From: Stutzerimonas azotifigens | GTDB lineage: Bacteria > Pseudomonadota > Gammaproteobacteria > Pseudomonadales > Pseudomonadaceae | DNA: 64,000 nucleotides | NCBI RefSeq assembly: GCF_013522725.1 | Contig: NZ_JAAMRF010000005.1 | Span: 1 to 64,000, forward strand | Direction: 5' to 3' | In this document: piece by piece, positions 35,900 to 45,066 of the stretch | Position numbering within the stretch: the first letter of the stretch is position 1 | How the letters are laid out: each line of letters begins with the position of its first letter | The notes under the pieces: model-generated | What the model was told of the DNA's origin: nothing | Seen by the model: the letters and a program-made list of their open reading frames with translations, nothing else | The model's database searches: none | Made by a program: the position numbers and the translations under genes

Positions 35900-36291
35900 C
35901 AATGACCTCCGAAGCAGATCAGCCGATCCGCCTGCTGGGCGGCTTCGTGCAATTGCCCCAGCCCCGAAAGCTCCCAGCCCTGGGCCAGGTTGGCGGCAGG
36001 GCGACCATGACGCTCGGCTTCCCGTGCATCCAGCACGCCGCGACGCAGTGCAGCGGCGATACAGACCACGCCGTCCAGCTGTGCGGACGCGATGAAGTGC
36101 GACCATTCGGCGGCGGTGTCCAGTTCATCCTGGGGGGCGACGATATTGGCCGAAGCGCTATGGACGCCGTCCTGGTAGAAGAACAGCCGAACGATCTCGT
36201 GGCCACCGGCCAATGCCGCCTCGGCAAAGCGCAAGGCCCGGCGTGAGGCGGGGCTGTGGGGTGCGGAGAAGAGGGCGATCGCGAATTTCAT
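35899..36291 (-). CDS. tusD: Sulfurtransferase TusD (DsrE family)
   Basis: TusD receives sulfur from TusA and relays it through TusBCD to TusE. The 130-residue protein shows MKFAIALFSAPHSPASRRALRFAEAAL, RLFFYQDGVHSASANIVAPQDE and the active cysteine in VVCIAAALRRGV (about residue 78). It is the first gene of tusDCBE-ybiB, downstream of a yccA-like gene that has its own terminator. Confidence 0.93.
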   Translation of the reverse strand: MKFAIALFSAPHSPASRRALRFAEAALAGGHEIVRLFFYQDGVHSASANIVAPQDELDTAAEWSHFIASAQLDGVVCIAAALRRGVLDAREAERHGRPAANLAQGWELSGLGQLHEAAQQADRLICFGGH

Positions 36292-36340
36292 GGTTCACCA
36301 TGGCAGAGCATGAGCGCAATGATACGCCAGCTGCAGAAAC

Positions 36341-36363
36341 GAAAAAGCCCGCCGAAGCGGGCT
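36341..36363 (-). terminator. yccA terminator
   Basis: AGCCCGC-CGAA-GCGGGCT followed by TTTTTCG on the minus strand, 18 nt past the yccA stop. Confidence 0.8.
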
Positions 36364-36380
36364 TGTCCGAAGCTGTTGGA

Positions 36381-37049
36381 TCAGTCGTTGCTGCTGAAGA
36401 TGCCGAGCAACTGCAGCAGGCTGATGAACAGGTTGTAGATCGAGACGAACAGGCTGATGGTAGCCATGATGTAGTTGCGCTCACCACCATGGATGATGGC
36501 GCTGGTCTGGAACAGGATGCAGGCCGAGGAGAACAGGACGAAGCCTGCGCTGATGGCCAACTGCAGACCGCTGATCTGGAAGAAGAAGCTCGCCAGCATG
36601 GCCCCGATCAGTACGAAGAACCCGGCGGTGATGAAGCCGCTTAGGAAGCTCATGTCCTTGCGGGTGGTCAGCACGAAGGCGGAGAGCCCGAAGAACACCA
36701 GTGCCGTCATCGACAGGGCCGAGGCGATCAGCTCGCCGCCGTTGGCCAGACCCAGGTACATGTTAAGGATCGGCCCGAGCGTGTAACCCATGAAGCCGGT
36801 CAGGGCGAAGGTGGAAAGCAGACCCCACGCCGAGTTGCGAAGCTTCGCGGTAAGAAAGAACAGGCCGTAGAAGCCGACCAGTACGACAAAAATGTTCGGG
36901 TAGGCCGCATTGGCCTGCATCGCAAGGTAGGCAACCAGGCCGCTGAAGCCCAGGGCCATGGCCAGCAGGCCATAGGTGTTGCGCAGCACCTTGCTGACTT
37001 CCCGTTCCTCGACCTGCGCGCTGTTTACTGCGTAGTTCTGTTCGTGCAT
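36381..37049 (-). CDS. yccA: BAX inhibitor-1 family membrane protein YccA
   Basis: The 222-residue protein has seven hydrophobic segments and the UPF0005/BI-1 C-terminus ([35 protein letters not shown]). In E. coli YccA is a substrate and inhibitor of FtsH. The ATG at 37049 has TAGGAG upstream; the longer frame runs into the promoter. The yccA-tusDCBE neighbourhood is common in Pseudomonas. Confidence 0.92.
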   Translation of the reverse strand: MHEQNYAVNSAQVEEREVSKVLRNTYGLLAMALGFSGLVAYLAMQANAAYPNIFVVLVGFYGLFFLTAKLRNSAWGLLSTFALTGFMGYTLGPILNMYLGLANGGELIASALSMTALVFFGLSAFVLTTRKDMSFLSGFITAGFFVLIGAMLASFFFQISGLQLAISAGFVLFSSACILFQTSAIIHGGERNYIMATISLFVSIYNLFISLLQLLGIFSSND

Positions 37050-37133
37050 GACGACACTCCTAAGGATGCAGACAAACCTGTGACGATCTGCCCGGATCAT
37101 AACAGAGGCGGGAGGCCGTGCCAGAGGCAGAGT

Positions 37134-37161
37134 TTGACAGTGTGTTTCGATTCGGTAATAT
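37134..37161 (+). promoter_or_regulatory. Sigma-70 promoter of tRNA-Ser
   Basis: TTGACA (37134-37139), a 16-bp spacer and TAATAT (37156-37161), followed by a GC-rich discriminator, with the tRNA 5' end 17 nt further on. Confidence 0.7.
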
Positions 37162-37178
37162 TGCCGCCCGCTTTATGC

Positions 37179-37268
37179 GGAGGTGTGGCCGAGTGGTTTA
37201 AGGCAGCGGTCTTGAAAACCGCCGAAGGGGAAACTCTTCCGTGAGTTCGAATCTCACCGCCTCCGCCA
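37179..37268 (+). tRNA. serT: tRNA-Ser(TGA)
   Basis: A 90-nt type II tRNA with acceptor arms GGAGGTG / CACCTCC-like ends (3' side CGCCTCC), D-arm GCCGAGTGGTTTAAGGC, anticodon loop CTTGAAA with TGA at 37213-37215, a long variable arm and T-arm GAGTTCGAATCTC. CCA is encoded. Its last 22 nt are repeated with one mismatch at 39915-39936, marking it as an integration site. Confidence 0.97.
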
Positions 37269-37277
37269 CCTTGAAGA

Positions 37278-37304
37278 CTGAAGGCCCCGAATTCCGGGGC
37301 CTTC
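37278..37304 (+). terminator. tRNA-Ser terminator
   Basis: GAAGGCCCCG-AATTC-CGGGGCCTTC hairpin 10 nt after the tRNA. The first 23 nt from CTGAAGG are repeated at 39787-39809 with one change. Confidence 0.7.
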
Positions 37305-37894
37305 AGCGTTTCTGGAGAGTGGAATGCGGCTGTGCGCGTTCCCGTATCGTCCCCAGCGACTGCACGCGCGCAACCAGGGAAGCGGCAGAGTAGGGTGGCT
37401 GAGATGTCTCCTGCCCAAAGGTGATTTTAAAAAGGACTCGATGTTTTCAGACTTAATTCTTTAAGAATCAATGATGTAGATGGGTATTTTAAGGGTAAGT
37501 GACGGCGACCAACTTACCTCTGTCTCAGCTAATGGTTCGATTTACAATCACTTTAAATCAAGCCTTTACGAAAAAATCACCTCCCTCCTTACCCAAAATT
37601 ATCTCTCGAGTTCACGTCGCGTTCCCCGATGCTGATCCGCTGCGCCTCCAGCTTGCCTTGTTGAATCGTTCACCCGTCCAAAACGAACAGGCCTCATGGG
37701 CCGGTCGATAAATAGGCACGGCGTTATCAACAAATCACTCACCAAAAGACAACGGTTCATCTCAGTTTGGTGGGACGGCACAGCTTTTTCCACATATCCC
37801 CGTCGGGCAGAGCGGCCAGCTTGTCCGGGTGCATGGTGCCTCCGCCTCATGTTTGTTTTTTTTTGTCAATCACGCTCTAGCGAATTGGTCATAC

Positions 37895-37902
37895 GCCGAT
37901 AA
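37895..37902 (+). promoter_or_regulatory. Candidate flagellar sigma (FliA) promoter -10
   Basis: GCCGATAA is a perfect match to the sigma-28 -10 element, 60 bp upstream of the chemoreceptor start. The -35 region (TCTAGCGA at 37876-37883, 11 bp away) is a poor match to TAAAGTTT. Confidence 0.5.
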
Positions 37903-37962
37903 CGGAAGAGGAATATCCGGAACGCTTAATTTCACTAAGCTCCAAACCTTGGACAAATCGAC

Positions 37963-39588
37963 ATGTTTCTTCGACGCATCAAAATCGCTCCGCGCGCGTT
38001 TCTCAGCTTTTCACTGGTCGCACTGCTTGTAACATTGCTGGGCGTCTTTTCTCTTAGTGAAATGAAGACAATCCGGGGTACGGCTGTCGAATTGAGGGAA
38101 AACAGCATGCCCAGCTACGCCGCGCTGGGGCGAATCAACGAGAATATTCTTCGAATTCGAATTGTCTCCTTCCGCATACTGGTCGACCGTAAGCCAGAGG
38201 AGCTGGCGATCAGTATTGCTCGCGCAGCGGAACTCACGGAGTTGTTAAAAAAGGCCAAGGATCGGTATGAGACGCTGCTCTCCAATGAACGCGAGCGCCA
38301 ACAATTCCTGCGTCTGGAACAAGCACTCGATGCCTACTATACCGTTAACGACAAGCTGATCCGGCTATCGAACGAAGGCCGCCTGGATGAGCTTAGGTCT
38401 CTACTTGGTACTGAATACAAAGCACTTTCGGATAACCTCGGGGCGCAATTCGGCGCGCTTATGAAGATCAACGCAGAGGCGGCGGACGCGTCCACGGCAT
38501 TGGCCGATCAAGTGTATGACCGCTCTGTCACGTCCGTAATCGGCCTCGTCATATTCGCGGCCTTACTTACCGCGGCGCTGGCGCTGATGCTGACACGCAG
38601 TATCGTCAAACCGTTGTCTGAAGCCGTACGGGTGGCGGAGACGATCGCGGCCGGCGATCTAACTGAGACTATTATTGTTGCTGGATCGGATGAGCCAGCC
38701 ACTCTGCTTCGCTCCATGCAGACGATGCAACAGAACCTGAAGAGTACCATCCAGAGCATCTCCAGTTCGTCGGATCAACTGGCCTCGGCAGCCGAAGAGC
38801 TAAATGCTGTCACCGAGGATTCGAGCAAAGGTTTGCATCAGCAGAATAACGAGCTAGAGCAAGCTGCGACTGCCGTCAATGAAATGACCGCCGCAGTCGA
38901 TGAAGTCGCGCGAAACGCGGTTGCCACATCCGAAGCCTCCCGCGATTCTGATAAAACAGCTCGTGAGGGTCAGCGCCAGGTCATCAAAACCGTCGAATCG
39001 ATTACCAGTTTGGCCGAGAATGTGACCGGGACGGCAACCCAGGTCGAGCAGCTTGCCGACAAAGTACGTAGCATCAGCAGCGTGCTGGACGTAATCCGTT
39101 CCATTGCTGAACAGACGAACCTGTTGGCGCTCAACGCCGCGATCGAGGCGGCTCGGGCCGGCGAGGCCGGCCGTGGTTTCGCCGTGGTGGCCGACGAGGT
39201 CCGTGCCTTGGCGCACCGGACACAGCAATCCACCCGAGAAATCGAAAGCATGATTGGTGGCGTGCAAGCGGGCACCAATGACGCAATGTCCGCGATGCGC
39301 AACAGCAACGAACTGGCTCACGGTACCCTTGACGTCGCCCGCGCCGCAGGCCAGGCGCTGGAAGAAATAACCCAGGCGATCAGCCACATTACCGAGCGTA
39401 ACCTGGTCATCGCCAGCGCCTCTGAAGAGCAGGCCCAGGTGGCGCGAGAGGTCGATCGTAATTTGGTCAATATCCGTGATCTTGCTGTGCAGACCTCTGC
39501 CGGTGCACATCAGACCAACGCGGCTAGTCAAGATCTATCCCGTTTGGCGATTGATCTGAATAGCTTGGTCATGCGCTTCAAAGTCTAA
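37963..39588 (+). CDS. Methyl-accepting chemotaxis protein
   Basis: A 541-residue transmembrane chemoreceptor. TM1 (about residues 12-32) and TM2 (about 187-207) flank a four-helix-bundle-type periplasmic ligand domain with features such as [27 protein letters not shown] domain follows ([25 protein letters not shown]). The cytoplasmic hairpin tip [34 protein letters not shown] binds CheA and CheW. There is no C-terminal CheR pentapeptide. The ligand is unknown. The gene is the only intact cargo of the tRNA-Ser island and has a flagellar-type -10 element upstream. Confidence 0.95.
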   Translation: MFLRRIKIAPRAFLSFSLVALLVTLLGVFSLSEMKTIRGTAVELRENSMPSYAALGRINENILRIRIVSFRILVDRKPEELAISIARAAELTELLKKAKDRYETLLSNERERQQFLRLEQALDAYYTVNDKLIRLSNEGRLDELRSLLGTEYKALSDNLGAQFGALMKINAEAADASTALADQVYDRSVTSVIGLVIFAALLTAALALMLTRSIVKPLSEAVRVAETIAAGDLTETIIVAGSDEPATLLRSMQTMQQNLKSTIQSISSSSDQLASAAEELNAVTEDSSKGLHQQNNELEQAATAVNEMTAAVDEVARNAVATSEASRDSDKTAREGQRQVIKTVESITSLAENVTGTATQVEQLADKVRSISSVLDVIRSIAEQTNLLALNAAIEAARAGEAGRGFAVVADEVRALAHRTQQSTREIESMIGGVQAGTNDAMSAMRNSNELAHGTLDVARAAGQALEEITQAISHITERNLVIASASEEQAQVAREVDRNLVNIRDLAVQTSAGAHQTNAASQDLSRLAIDLNSLVMRFKV

Positions 39589-39640
39589 CGCCATTTACCA
39601 GCCGACCCGATAACAGACGTGCGCTTGGCCGGCATTCAAA

Positions 39641-39767
39641 GTGGAGGATGCCGTGGCCGGGCAGATGGGGCACGTTCACGGCGATGATCTACCGTCACTC
39701 CGGCAAGTGGTTCCGCAACGACGCAGCCGACATGACTTCTCTGGTCGAGCGGCAGCTCGGCCTCTGA
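39641..39767 (+). pseudogene. Tyrosine integrase C-terminal remnant
   Basis: One frame reads VEDAVAGQMGHVHG, the typical catalytic-histidine block of tyrosine recombinases. After a one-base shift at 39683 it continues MIYRHSGKWFRNDA and ends ERQLGL-stop at 39765-39767. The expected catalytic tyrosine is the Y of MIYRH. Everything upstream of this is missing. It sits 150 bp before the tRNA 3' repeat, where an integrase would end in an intact island. Confidence 0.6.
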
Positions 39768-39786
39768 ATTCCCGCCGGCGTTACCG

Positions 39787-39809
39787 CTGAAGGCCCCGAA
39801 TTTCGGGGC
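39787..39809 (+). repeat. Second copy of the tRNA-Ser terminator sequence
   Basis: A 23-nt copy (one mismatch) of 37278-37300, forming the hairpin GGCCCCG-AATTT-CGGGGC. It probably records an insertion or duplication event. Confidence 0.6.
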
Positions 39810-39914
39810 TTCCGGCTGTCGGGTATTTCCGAAGTGTTCCCAATACGTTCCCGTCCCAGGTTGCGAAGTTCGCGAGGCGCCGTAAAATGCCGGCCCCAAC
39901 GGCAGGGTCGATGA

Positions 39915-39936
39915 TCGAATCTCACCGGCTCCGCCA
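39915..39936 (+). repeat. Right-end copy of the tRNA-Ser 3' end (att remnant)
   Basis: The 22 nt differ from the end of tRNA-Ser at one position (CCGG instead of CCGC). There is no tRNA body before it. The stretch 39589-40080 contains only this, the integrase remnant and the terminator copy. Confidence 0.7.
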
Positions 39937-40080
39937 TCTACTTTGTGCAGCGATGTCGTTCGGTCCTGTACGCAAGTCGCATGTGCTGAGTTAGGTCATG
40001 GTTTTTTTGTTAGAGTTCGGCCACTCTTGGTGCGATCTGACGACGACCTGCTACTTATCCATGTACAACGAGGTGTCCGC

Positions 40081-40725
40081 TTGATTAGGGTGCTTGTGGT
40101 CGATGACCATGATCTGGTTCGCACGGGCATTTCCCGAATGCTCGCCGACATCGATGGGCTGCAAGTGGTCGGCCAGGCGGAGTCCGGCGAAGAAGCGATC
40201 AAGAAAGCGCGCGAATTAAGGCCCGATGTTGTCCTGATGGACGTCAAGATGCCGGGCATCGGTGGCCTCGAAGCTACCCGCAAGCTGCTCCGTAGCTACC
40301 CCGACATGAAGGTCATCGCTGTAACCGTCTGCGAGGAAGATCCATTCCCTACGCGGCTGTTGCAGGCTGGCGCTGCCGGGTACATGACCAAGGGTGCAGG
40401 GCTCAACGAAATGATCCAGGCGATCCGGCTGGTATTCGCTGGCCAGCGTTATATAAGCCCGCAGATCGCTCAACAGCTCGCACTGAAATCCTTCCAGCCG
40501 CAAGTAAACGGCTCGCCGTTCGACTTGTTGTCCGAGCGAGAGATTCAGATCGCCCTGATGATCGCCAATTGTCAGAAGGTCCAGGTCATCTCTGACAAGC
40601 TCTGCCTCTCACCCAAGACGGTGAACACTTACCGCTACCGGATCTTCGAAAAGCTTTCGATCACCAGCGACGTCGAGCTGGCATTGCTCGCGGTTCGTCA
40701 TGGCATGGTCGACGCCATAAACTGA
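40081..40725 (+). CDS. gacA: Response regulator GacA
   Basis: GacA, with the sensor GacS, activates the small RNAs that titrate RsmA/CsrA and so controls secondary metabolism, biofilm and virulence traits. The 214-residue NarL-family protein has the receiver ([13 protein letters not shown]; phosphorylated Asp in [10 protein letters not shown], about residue 54) and the LuxR-type helix-turn-helix [43 protein letters not shown]. The start is TTG, preceded by GAGGTG and matching homologues; the 46 residues upstream in frame are not conserved. It overlaps uvrC by one base, the conserved gacA-uvrC pair. Confidence 0.95.
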   Translation: MIRVLVVDDHDLVRTGISRMLADIDGLQVVGQAESGEEAIKKARELRPDVVLMDVKMPGIGGLEATRKLLRSYPDMKVIAVTVCEEDPFPTRLLQAGAAGYMTKGAGLNEMIQAIRLVFAGQRYISPQIAQQLALKSFQPQVNGSPFDLLSEREIQIALMIANCQKVQVISDKLCLSPKTVNTYRYRIFEKLSITSDVELALLAVRHGMVDAIN

Positions 40726-42548
40726 TGTCTAGCACGTTCGATTCTTCTGCGTTTCTTGCTTCCTGCAGCGGGCGGCCCGGTGTTTACCGGATGTTCGACG
40801 TGGACGGCAAGATTCTCTACGTTGGCAAGGCCAAGAATCTCAAGAAGCGCCTGGCAAGCTATTTTCGGAAAGTAGGGCAGGCGCCCAAGACCGCTGCTCT
40901 GGTCAGCAAGATCGTCCAGGTCGAAACGACCATCACGGCCAACGAGACCGAGGCATTGCTGCTTGAGCAGACGCTCATCAAACAGTTGCGCCCGCCGTAC
41001 AACATTCTGCTGCGCGACGATAAATCCTATCCGTACGTGTTTCTGTCGAGCGGCGACTATCCGCGCTTGAGTATTCATCGCGGCGCCAAGAAGGAACCGG
41101 GACGGTATTTCGGGCCCTATCCGAGTGCGGGCGCGATCCGTGAGAGCCTGGGGCTGCTGCAGAAGGCGTTTCACGTGCGCCAGTGCGAGGACAGTTATTT
41201 TCGCAATCGAACCCGGCCGTGCCTGCAATACCAGATCAAACGCTGCAAGGCGCCGTGCGTCAGCCTGGTGGATCCGACCGAATACGCCGAAGACGTGCGC
41301 CATTCGATCATGTTCCTGGAAGGGCGCAGCAACACGCTCTCCGCCGAGCTTTCGGCAAACATGGAAAAAGCAGCCATGGCGCTGGATTTTGAGCGCGCCG
41401 CCGAAATCCGCGACCAGATCGGTATCCTGCGTCGCGTTCAGGATCAGCAAAGCATGGAAGGCGGCACTGGCGACGTGGACATCATTGCCGCGACGGTGAG
41501 CCCGGGCGGTGCATGCGTTCACCTCATCACGGTGCGTTCCGGGCGGGTGCTGGGCAGCAAGAATTTCTTCCCCCAGGTGGCCATCGAAGAGAGCGTCGCC
41601 GAAGTCCTTCAAGCGTTTCTGGAGCAGTACTACCTTGCCTCCATGGAGCGCGACCTGCCGGGCGAGTTGATCGTCAATGCCGTGCATGAGGACTTTCCGA
41701 CCCTGATCAGCGCCATCGCCGAACTCAAGGGTCGTGAGGTCGCGATCAGCCATAGGGTTCGCGGAACGCGTGCGCGCTGGCAGCAGCTAGCGTTGACCAA
41801 CGCCGAGCAGGCGCTGGGCGCCCGGTTGGCAAACCGCCAACACCTGGCTGCGCGTTTCGAAGCGCTCGCCGAAGCGCTGGAAATGGACGAGGTGCCGATG
41901 CGGCTCGAATGCTTCGACATCAGTCATTCCAGTGGCGAGGCAACGGTGGCTTCCTGTGTGGTCTTCGGACCGGAGGGGCCGTTGAAGTCGGATTATCGGC
42001 GCTACAACATCGAGGATGTCACGGCGGGCGACGACTACGCTGCCATGCACCAGGCGCTGACGCGGCGTTTTCGCAAGGCGGCCGAAGGCGAGGGCAAGCT
42101 GCCGGACGTGCTGCTCGTCGATGGCGGCAAGGGCCAGCTGAACATGGCGCGCGAGGTGCTGGAAGAGCTGGCGGTACCAGATTTGATTCTGCTGGGCGTG
42201 GCCAAGGGCGTGACGCGCAAACCTGGGCTCGAAACGCTTTACCTGAACGATGCCGAACACGAGTTCACGCTGCCGGCCGACTCTCCTGCATTGCACCTGA
42301 TCCAGCAGGTGCGCGACGAGGCTCACCGTTTCGCTATCACGGGGCATCGGGCGCGCCGCGGAAAAGCGCGCCGCACCTCCACACTCGAGGATATTGCAGG
42401 CGTCGGTCCCAAGCGCAGGCGCGAACTGCTCAAGCACTTTGGTGGTCTTCAAGAACTGTGCAGGGCTAGTGTGGATGAGATCGCTAAAGCGCCGGGCGTG
42501 AGTAAAAAGCTGGCAGAGTCGATTTATGCCGCCCTCCACAGTGAGTAG
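40725..42548 (+). CDS. uvrC: Excinuclease ABC subunit C
   Basis: UvrC makes both incisions around lesions marked by UvrAB. The 607-residue protein has the GIY-YIG domain ([25 protein letters not shown]), a UVR motif ([16 protein letters not shown]), the RNase H-like endonuclease domain ([22 protein letters not shown] and [14 protein letters not shown]) and a C-terminal helix-hairpin-helix pair ([21 protein letters not shown]). Confidence 0.97.
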   Translation: MSSTFDSSAFLASCSGRPGVYRMFDVDGKILYVGKAKNLKKRLASYFRKVGQAPKTAALVSKIVQVETTITANETEALLLEQTLIKQLRPPYNILLRDDKSYPYVFLSSGDYPRLSIHRGAKKEPGRYFGPYPSAGAIRESLGLLQKAFHVRQCEDSYFRNRTRPCLQYQIKRCKAPCVSLVDPTEYAEDVRHSIMFLEGRSNTLSAELSANMEKAAMALDFERAAEIRDQIGILRRVQDQQSMEGGTGDVDIIAATVSPGGACVHLITVRSGRVLGSKNFFPQVAIEESVAEVLQAFLEQYYLASMERDLPGELIVNAVHEDFPTLISAIAELKGREVAISHRVRGTRARWQQLALTNAEQALGARLANRQHLAARFEALAEALEMDEVPMRLECFDISHSSGEATVASCVVFGPEGPLKSDYRRYNIEDVTAGDDYAAMHQALTRRFRKAAEGEGKLPDVLLVDGGKGQLNMAREVLEELAVPDLILLGVAKGVTRKPGLETLYLNDAEHEFTLPADSPALHLIQQVRDEAHRFAITGHRARRGKARRTSTLEDIAGVGPKRRRELLKHFGGLQELCRASVDEIAKAPGVSKKLAESIYAALHSE

Positions 42549-42581
42549 AATGCCCTTCAAATCGGCGGAACACTGGTACTG

Positions 42582-43139
42582 ATGAACATCCCAAACCTGC
42601 TTACCGTCCTGCGCGTCCTGCTGATTCCCTTCTTCGTTCTTCTGTTTTACTTGCCGTTTCACTGGAGTTATCTGGCCGCAAGCACCGTGTTCACCATCGC
42701 CGCAGTGACGGACTGGCTGGACGGTTATCTGGCGCGCCGACTTCAGCAGAGCACGCCGTTCGGCGCCTTCCTCGATCCCGTGGCAGACAAACTGATGGTC
42801 GCGGTGGCACTCGTGCTGCTGGTGGAGCACCACGCCAATCTCTGGCTGACCTTGCCCGCAGTGATCATCATCGGGCGCGAGATCGTGGTCTCGGCACTAC
42901 GCGAGTGGATGGCCGAGCTGGGCGCGCGCGCGCGGGTTGCGGTTTCGAGTCTAGGCAAATGGAAAACCGCGGCTCAGATGGTGGCGCTGGTCATCCTGCT
43001 GGCCAACCCGCCAGTATTCACGGCATGGGTCGCCCTTGGTTACGGTTTGCTCATCGTGGCGGCGGCGCTGACCCTGTGGTCGATGGCTAATTACCTGATG
43101 GCTGCATGGCCCCACCTGAGTGCTACGGAAAAGAAATAA
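42582..43139 (+). CDS. pgsA: CDP-diacylglycerol-glycerol-3-phosphate 3-phosphatidyltransferase
   Basis: PgsA makes phosphatidylglycerol phosphate. The 185-residue inner-membrane enzyme has the CDP-alcohol phosphotransferase motif DGxxAR-x8-G-x3-D-x3-D in [27 protein letters not shown] (about residues 45-71) and four or more hydrophobic segments. It ends the gacA-uvrC-pgsA unit. In E. coli the equivalent uvrY-uvrC-pgsA is followed by glyW-cysT-leuZ tRNAs; here only the Gly tRNA is present before the island. Confidence 0.97.
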   Translation: MNIPNLLTVLRVLLIPFFVLLFYLPFHWSYLAASTVFTIAAVTDWLDGYLARRLQQSTPFGAFLDPVADKLMVAVALVLLVEHHANLWLTLPAVIIIGREIVVSALREWMAELGARARVAVSSLGKWKTAAQMVALVILLANPPVFTAWVALGYGLLIVAAALTLWSMANYLMAAWPHLSATEKK

Positions 43140-43159
43140 AAACTTTTTTAATCAAGGGG

Positions 43160-43187
43160 TTGACGCGCCGCTCCGAAACTATAGAAT
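43160..43187 (+). promoter_or_regulatory. Sigma-70 promoter of tRNA-Gly
   Basis: TTGACG (43160-43165), 16 bp, TAGAAT (43182-43187); the tRNA begins 19 nt further on. Confidence 0.65.
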
Positions 43188-43205
43188 GGCGCCCGTCACC
43201 ACGAC

Positions 43206-43281
<76 letters not shown>

Positions 43282-43291
43282 AATTATGATC

Positions 43292-43315
43292 TATAGACGT
43301 CCACTGAAGTCTATA
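43292..43315. repeat. Inverted repeat next to the attachment site
   Basis: TATAGAC-N10-GTCTATA, 11 nt after the tRNA-Gly end. Further on, TTAAGTCCAYTTT occurs twice in tandem (about 43393-43416). Such repeats beside an att site may be integrase or excisionase arm sites. Confidence 0.35.
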
Positions 43316-43323
43316 AGTCATTG

Positions 43324-43350
43324 AAAAAAGGGCCTTACGGCCCTTTTTTC
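43324..43350 (+). terminator. tRNA-Gly transcript terminator
   Basis: AAAAAAGGGCC-TTAC-GGCCCTTTTTTC: a short GC stem flanked by A and T runs, about 40 nt after the tRNA. Confidence 0.85.
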
Positions 43351-43506
43351 GTTCCAGCGAAATCCACTGTAAACCACCCCCAGCCAGGACGTTTAAGTCC
43401 ACTTTTAAGTCCATCTTTACGGGGTGCGTGGTTTCCGGATTGTTGCTGGAGGAGCGTGGCCTGCGAGGCAAGGATCTAGCCCTGACCTATGTTCAGGAGC
43501 TGAACC

Positions 43507-44910
43507 ATGGCGCTCACAGACGTCACTGTCCGGCAGGCTCGGGCGGCTGGCAAAGACTATACCCTCACCGACTTCGATGGCCTGTCTCTGGCGGTATCTG
43601 CCTCTGGCGGAAAGTCTTGGCACTTCAGATATTATTGGGCTACCAAACAGAAACGAATGTCGCTGGGCACCTATCCGGAGGTTAGCCTCCGGGAAGCACG
43701 TGCATTACGCGATGAGGCCCGCGCCCTAGTAGCGAAAGGCATCAATCCCAAGATTGATCGTAAGCAAAAACTTCGAGCTGTCCGTTTCGCGACGGAGAAC
43801 AGCTTCAAGGTTGTGTATCTGCAGTGGCTTGCCCACCGCAAGCTGGAACTAAAGGAGGGCAGGCAGAGTACCCTCTCGCAGATACAGCGTATCTTTGATA
43901 AAGATGTGCTTCCTGCCTTGGGCAGCGTCTCCGTCTATGACGTCCGTCGTCCCGACCTGCTGGCCGTGCTTGCTTTCATCGAGCAGCGTAGGGCATTCAC
44001 GACTGCGGAGAAGGTGCGTACCTGGTTCAGACAGTTGTTCCGCTTTGCCATGGTGAAAGTCGAAGGGTTGGATGGCAACCCGGCATCGGACCTGAGCGTC
44101 GTGGCCGTCCCCAAACCGCCTGTGGCCCACAATCCATTCCTGCGGCTACCTGAGCTGCCCAATCTGCTGAACAAGCTGCGCCGTTATAGGGGCAGGATCA
44201 CTACGCAACTCGGTATTCGTTTGCTGTTGCTGACGGGTGTGCGTACTGGGGAGCTCCGCCTGGCGACTCCGGATCAGTTCGATCTTGAGCGCGGCTTATG
44301 GATCATTCCCCCTGAGGTGGTCAAGCAACTGCAGGATGGTATGCGCAAGCGTGGACAGAGGCCGCAGGATATTCCGCCCTATGTCGTGCCGTTATCGGTC
44401 CAAGCCATCGAGATCGTTCGCTATCTGCTGGAGCAGCTCAAGCCAGCCCAGCGCTATCTATTTGCGCATCGAAGCGAGCTGAGAATGCGCATTAGCGAGA
44501 ACACACTGAACGGTGCGATCACGCGCATGGGCTATAAGGATTTGCTTACAGGTCACGGCATCCGTGCCACGCTCTCCACGGCGCTCAACGAGTTTGGTTA
44601 CCCCAAGAACTGGGTGGATGCCCAGCTCTCGCACACGGACCCCAACAAGGTCAGCGCCACTTACAATCACGCCTTGTATGTGGAGCCCCGCCGGAAAATG
44701 ATGCAAGACTGGGCCGATCGGCTCGATTTGTTGGAGCAGAACAAGATAGAAGCGGCCAGTACGTACCTTACTATCCGCTTCGATGGTATGCGGCTGCTGG
44801 ACCAAGGTGCGGAAATGTCCGTCGAGCCTGTTGATGATGGTAAGTCGCTAGTTCTGGTCTCGTCAGTTGGTGGGCCTATTGAGCGCCTGTCGATGGTGGC
44901 TAGAGCTTAG
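43507..44910 (+). CDS. int: Tyrosine-type site-specific integrase (P4 family)
   Basis: The 467-residue recombinase has the DUF4102 N-terminal arm-binding domain (VRQARAAGKDYTLTDFDGLSLAVSASGGKSW), a SAM-like core-binding domain, and a catalytic domain with Arg (TGVRTGELRLA, about 246), His-x-x-Arg (GHGIRATLSTALNEFG, about 350-353), His (AQLSHTDPNK, about 375) and the nucleophilic Tyr (SATYNHALYVEPRR, about 386). A tail of about 80 residues follows. GGAG precedes the ATG. The location just after tRNA-Gly and its orientation into the copper cluster identify it as the integrase of that island. Confidence 0.95.
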   Translation: MALTDVTVRQARAAGKDYTLTDFDGLSLAVSASGGKSWHFRYYWATKQKRMSLGTYPEVSLREARALRDEARALVAKGINPKIDRKQKLRAVRFATENSFKVVYLQWLAHRKLELKEGRQSTLSQIQRIFDKDVLPALGSVSVYDVRRPDLLAVLAFIEQRRAFTTAEKVRTWFRQLFRFAMVKVEGLDGNPASDLSVVAVPKPPVAHNPFLRLPELPNLLNKLRRYRGRITTQLGIRLLLLTGVRTGELRLATPDQFDLERGLWIIPPEVVKQLQDGMRKRGQRPQDIPPYVVPLSVQAIEIVRYLLEQLKPAQRYLFAHRSELRMRISENTLNGAITRMGYKDLLTGHGIRATLSTALNEFGYPKNWVDAQLSHTDPNKVSATYNHALYVEPRRKMMQDWADRLDLLEQNKIEAASTYLTIRFDGMRLLDQGAEMSVEPVDDGKSLVLVSSVGGPIERLSMVARA

Positions 44911-45040
44911 ATTTCAGTTGTTGCGATGTGCTTGGCCTGAAAGGAATGTTGGGCCGGCACCGCCGGCTGCTCTGATGACAGTAGGCTGTAGCGGCGATTG
45001 CATTTCCGTTAGCTTGCTGGCTAGCCAGGGGTAGAACACG

Positions 45041-45060
45041 CCCCTCCAGAAGTGGAGGGG
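45041..45060 (-). terminator. Hairpin after dsbD
   Basis: CCCCTCCA-GAAG-TGGAGGGG is a perfect 8-bp stem just past the dsbD stop; the tail is not T-rich, so termination is uncertain. The rest of the 44911-45066 gap shows nothing. Confidence 0.5.
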
Positions 45061-45066
45061 GCTAAT

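Larger units (their letters stand above)
37247..39936. mobile_element. Decayed genomic island at tRNA-Ser
   Basis: The segment is bounded by a 22-nt repeat of the tRNA-Ser 3' end (37247-37268 and 39915-39936, 21 identities). Inside are a 690-bp AT-richer region without a recognisable gene (37269-37962), a chemoreceptor gene, and the last 40 or so codons of a tyrosine integrase in frameshifted form. No intact integrase remains, so the element is probably fixed. The same bounds could reflect the nested remains of two insertions, since the terminator repeat and the tRNA repeat are in swapped order on the right side. Confidence 0.6.
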
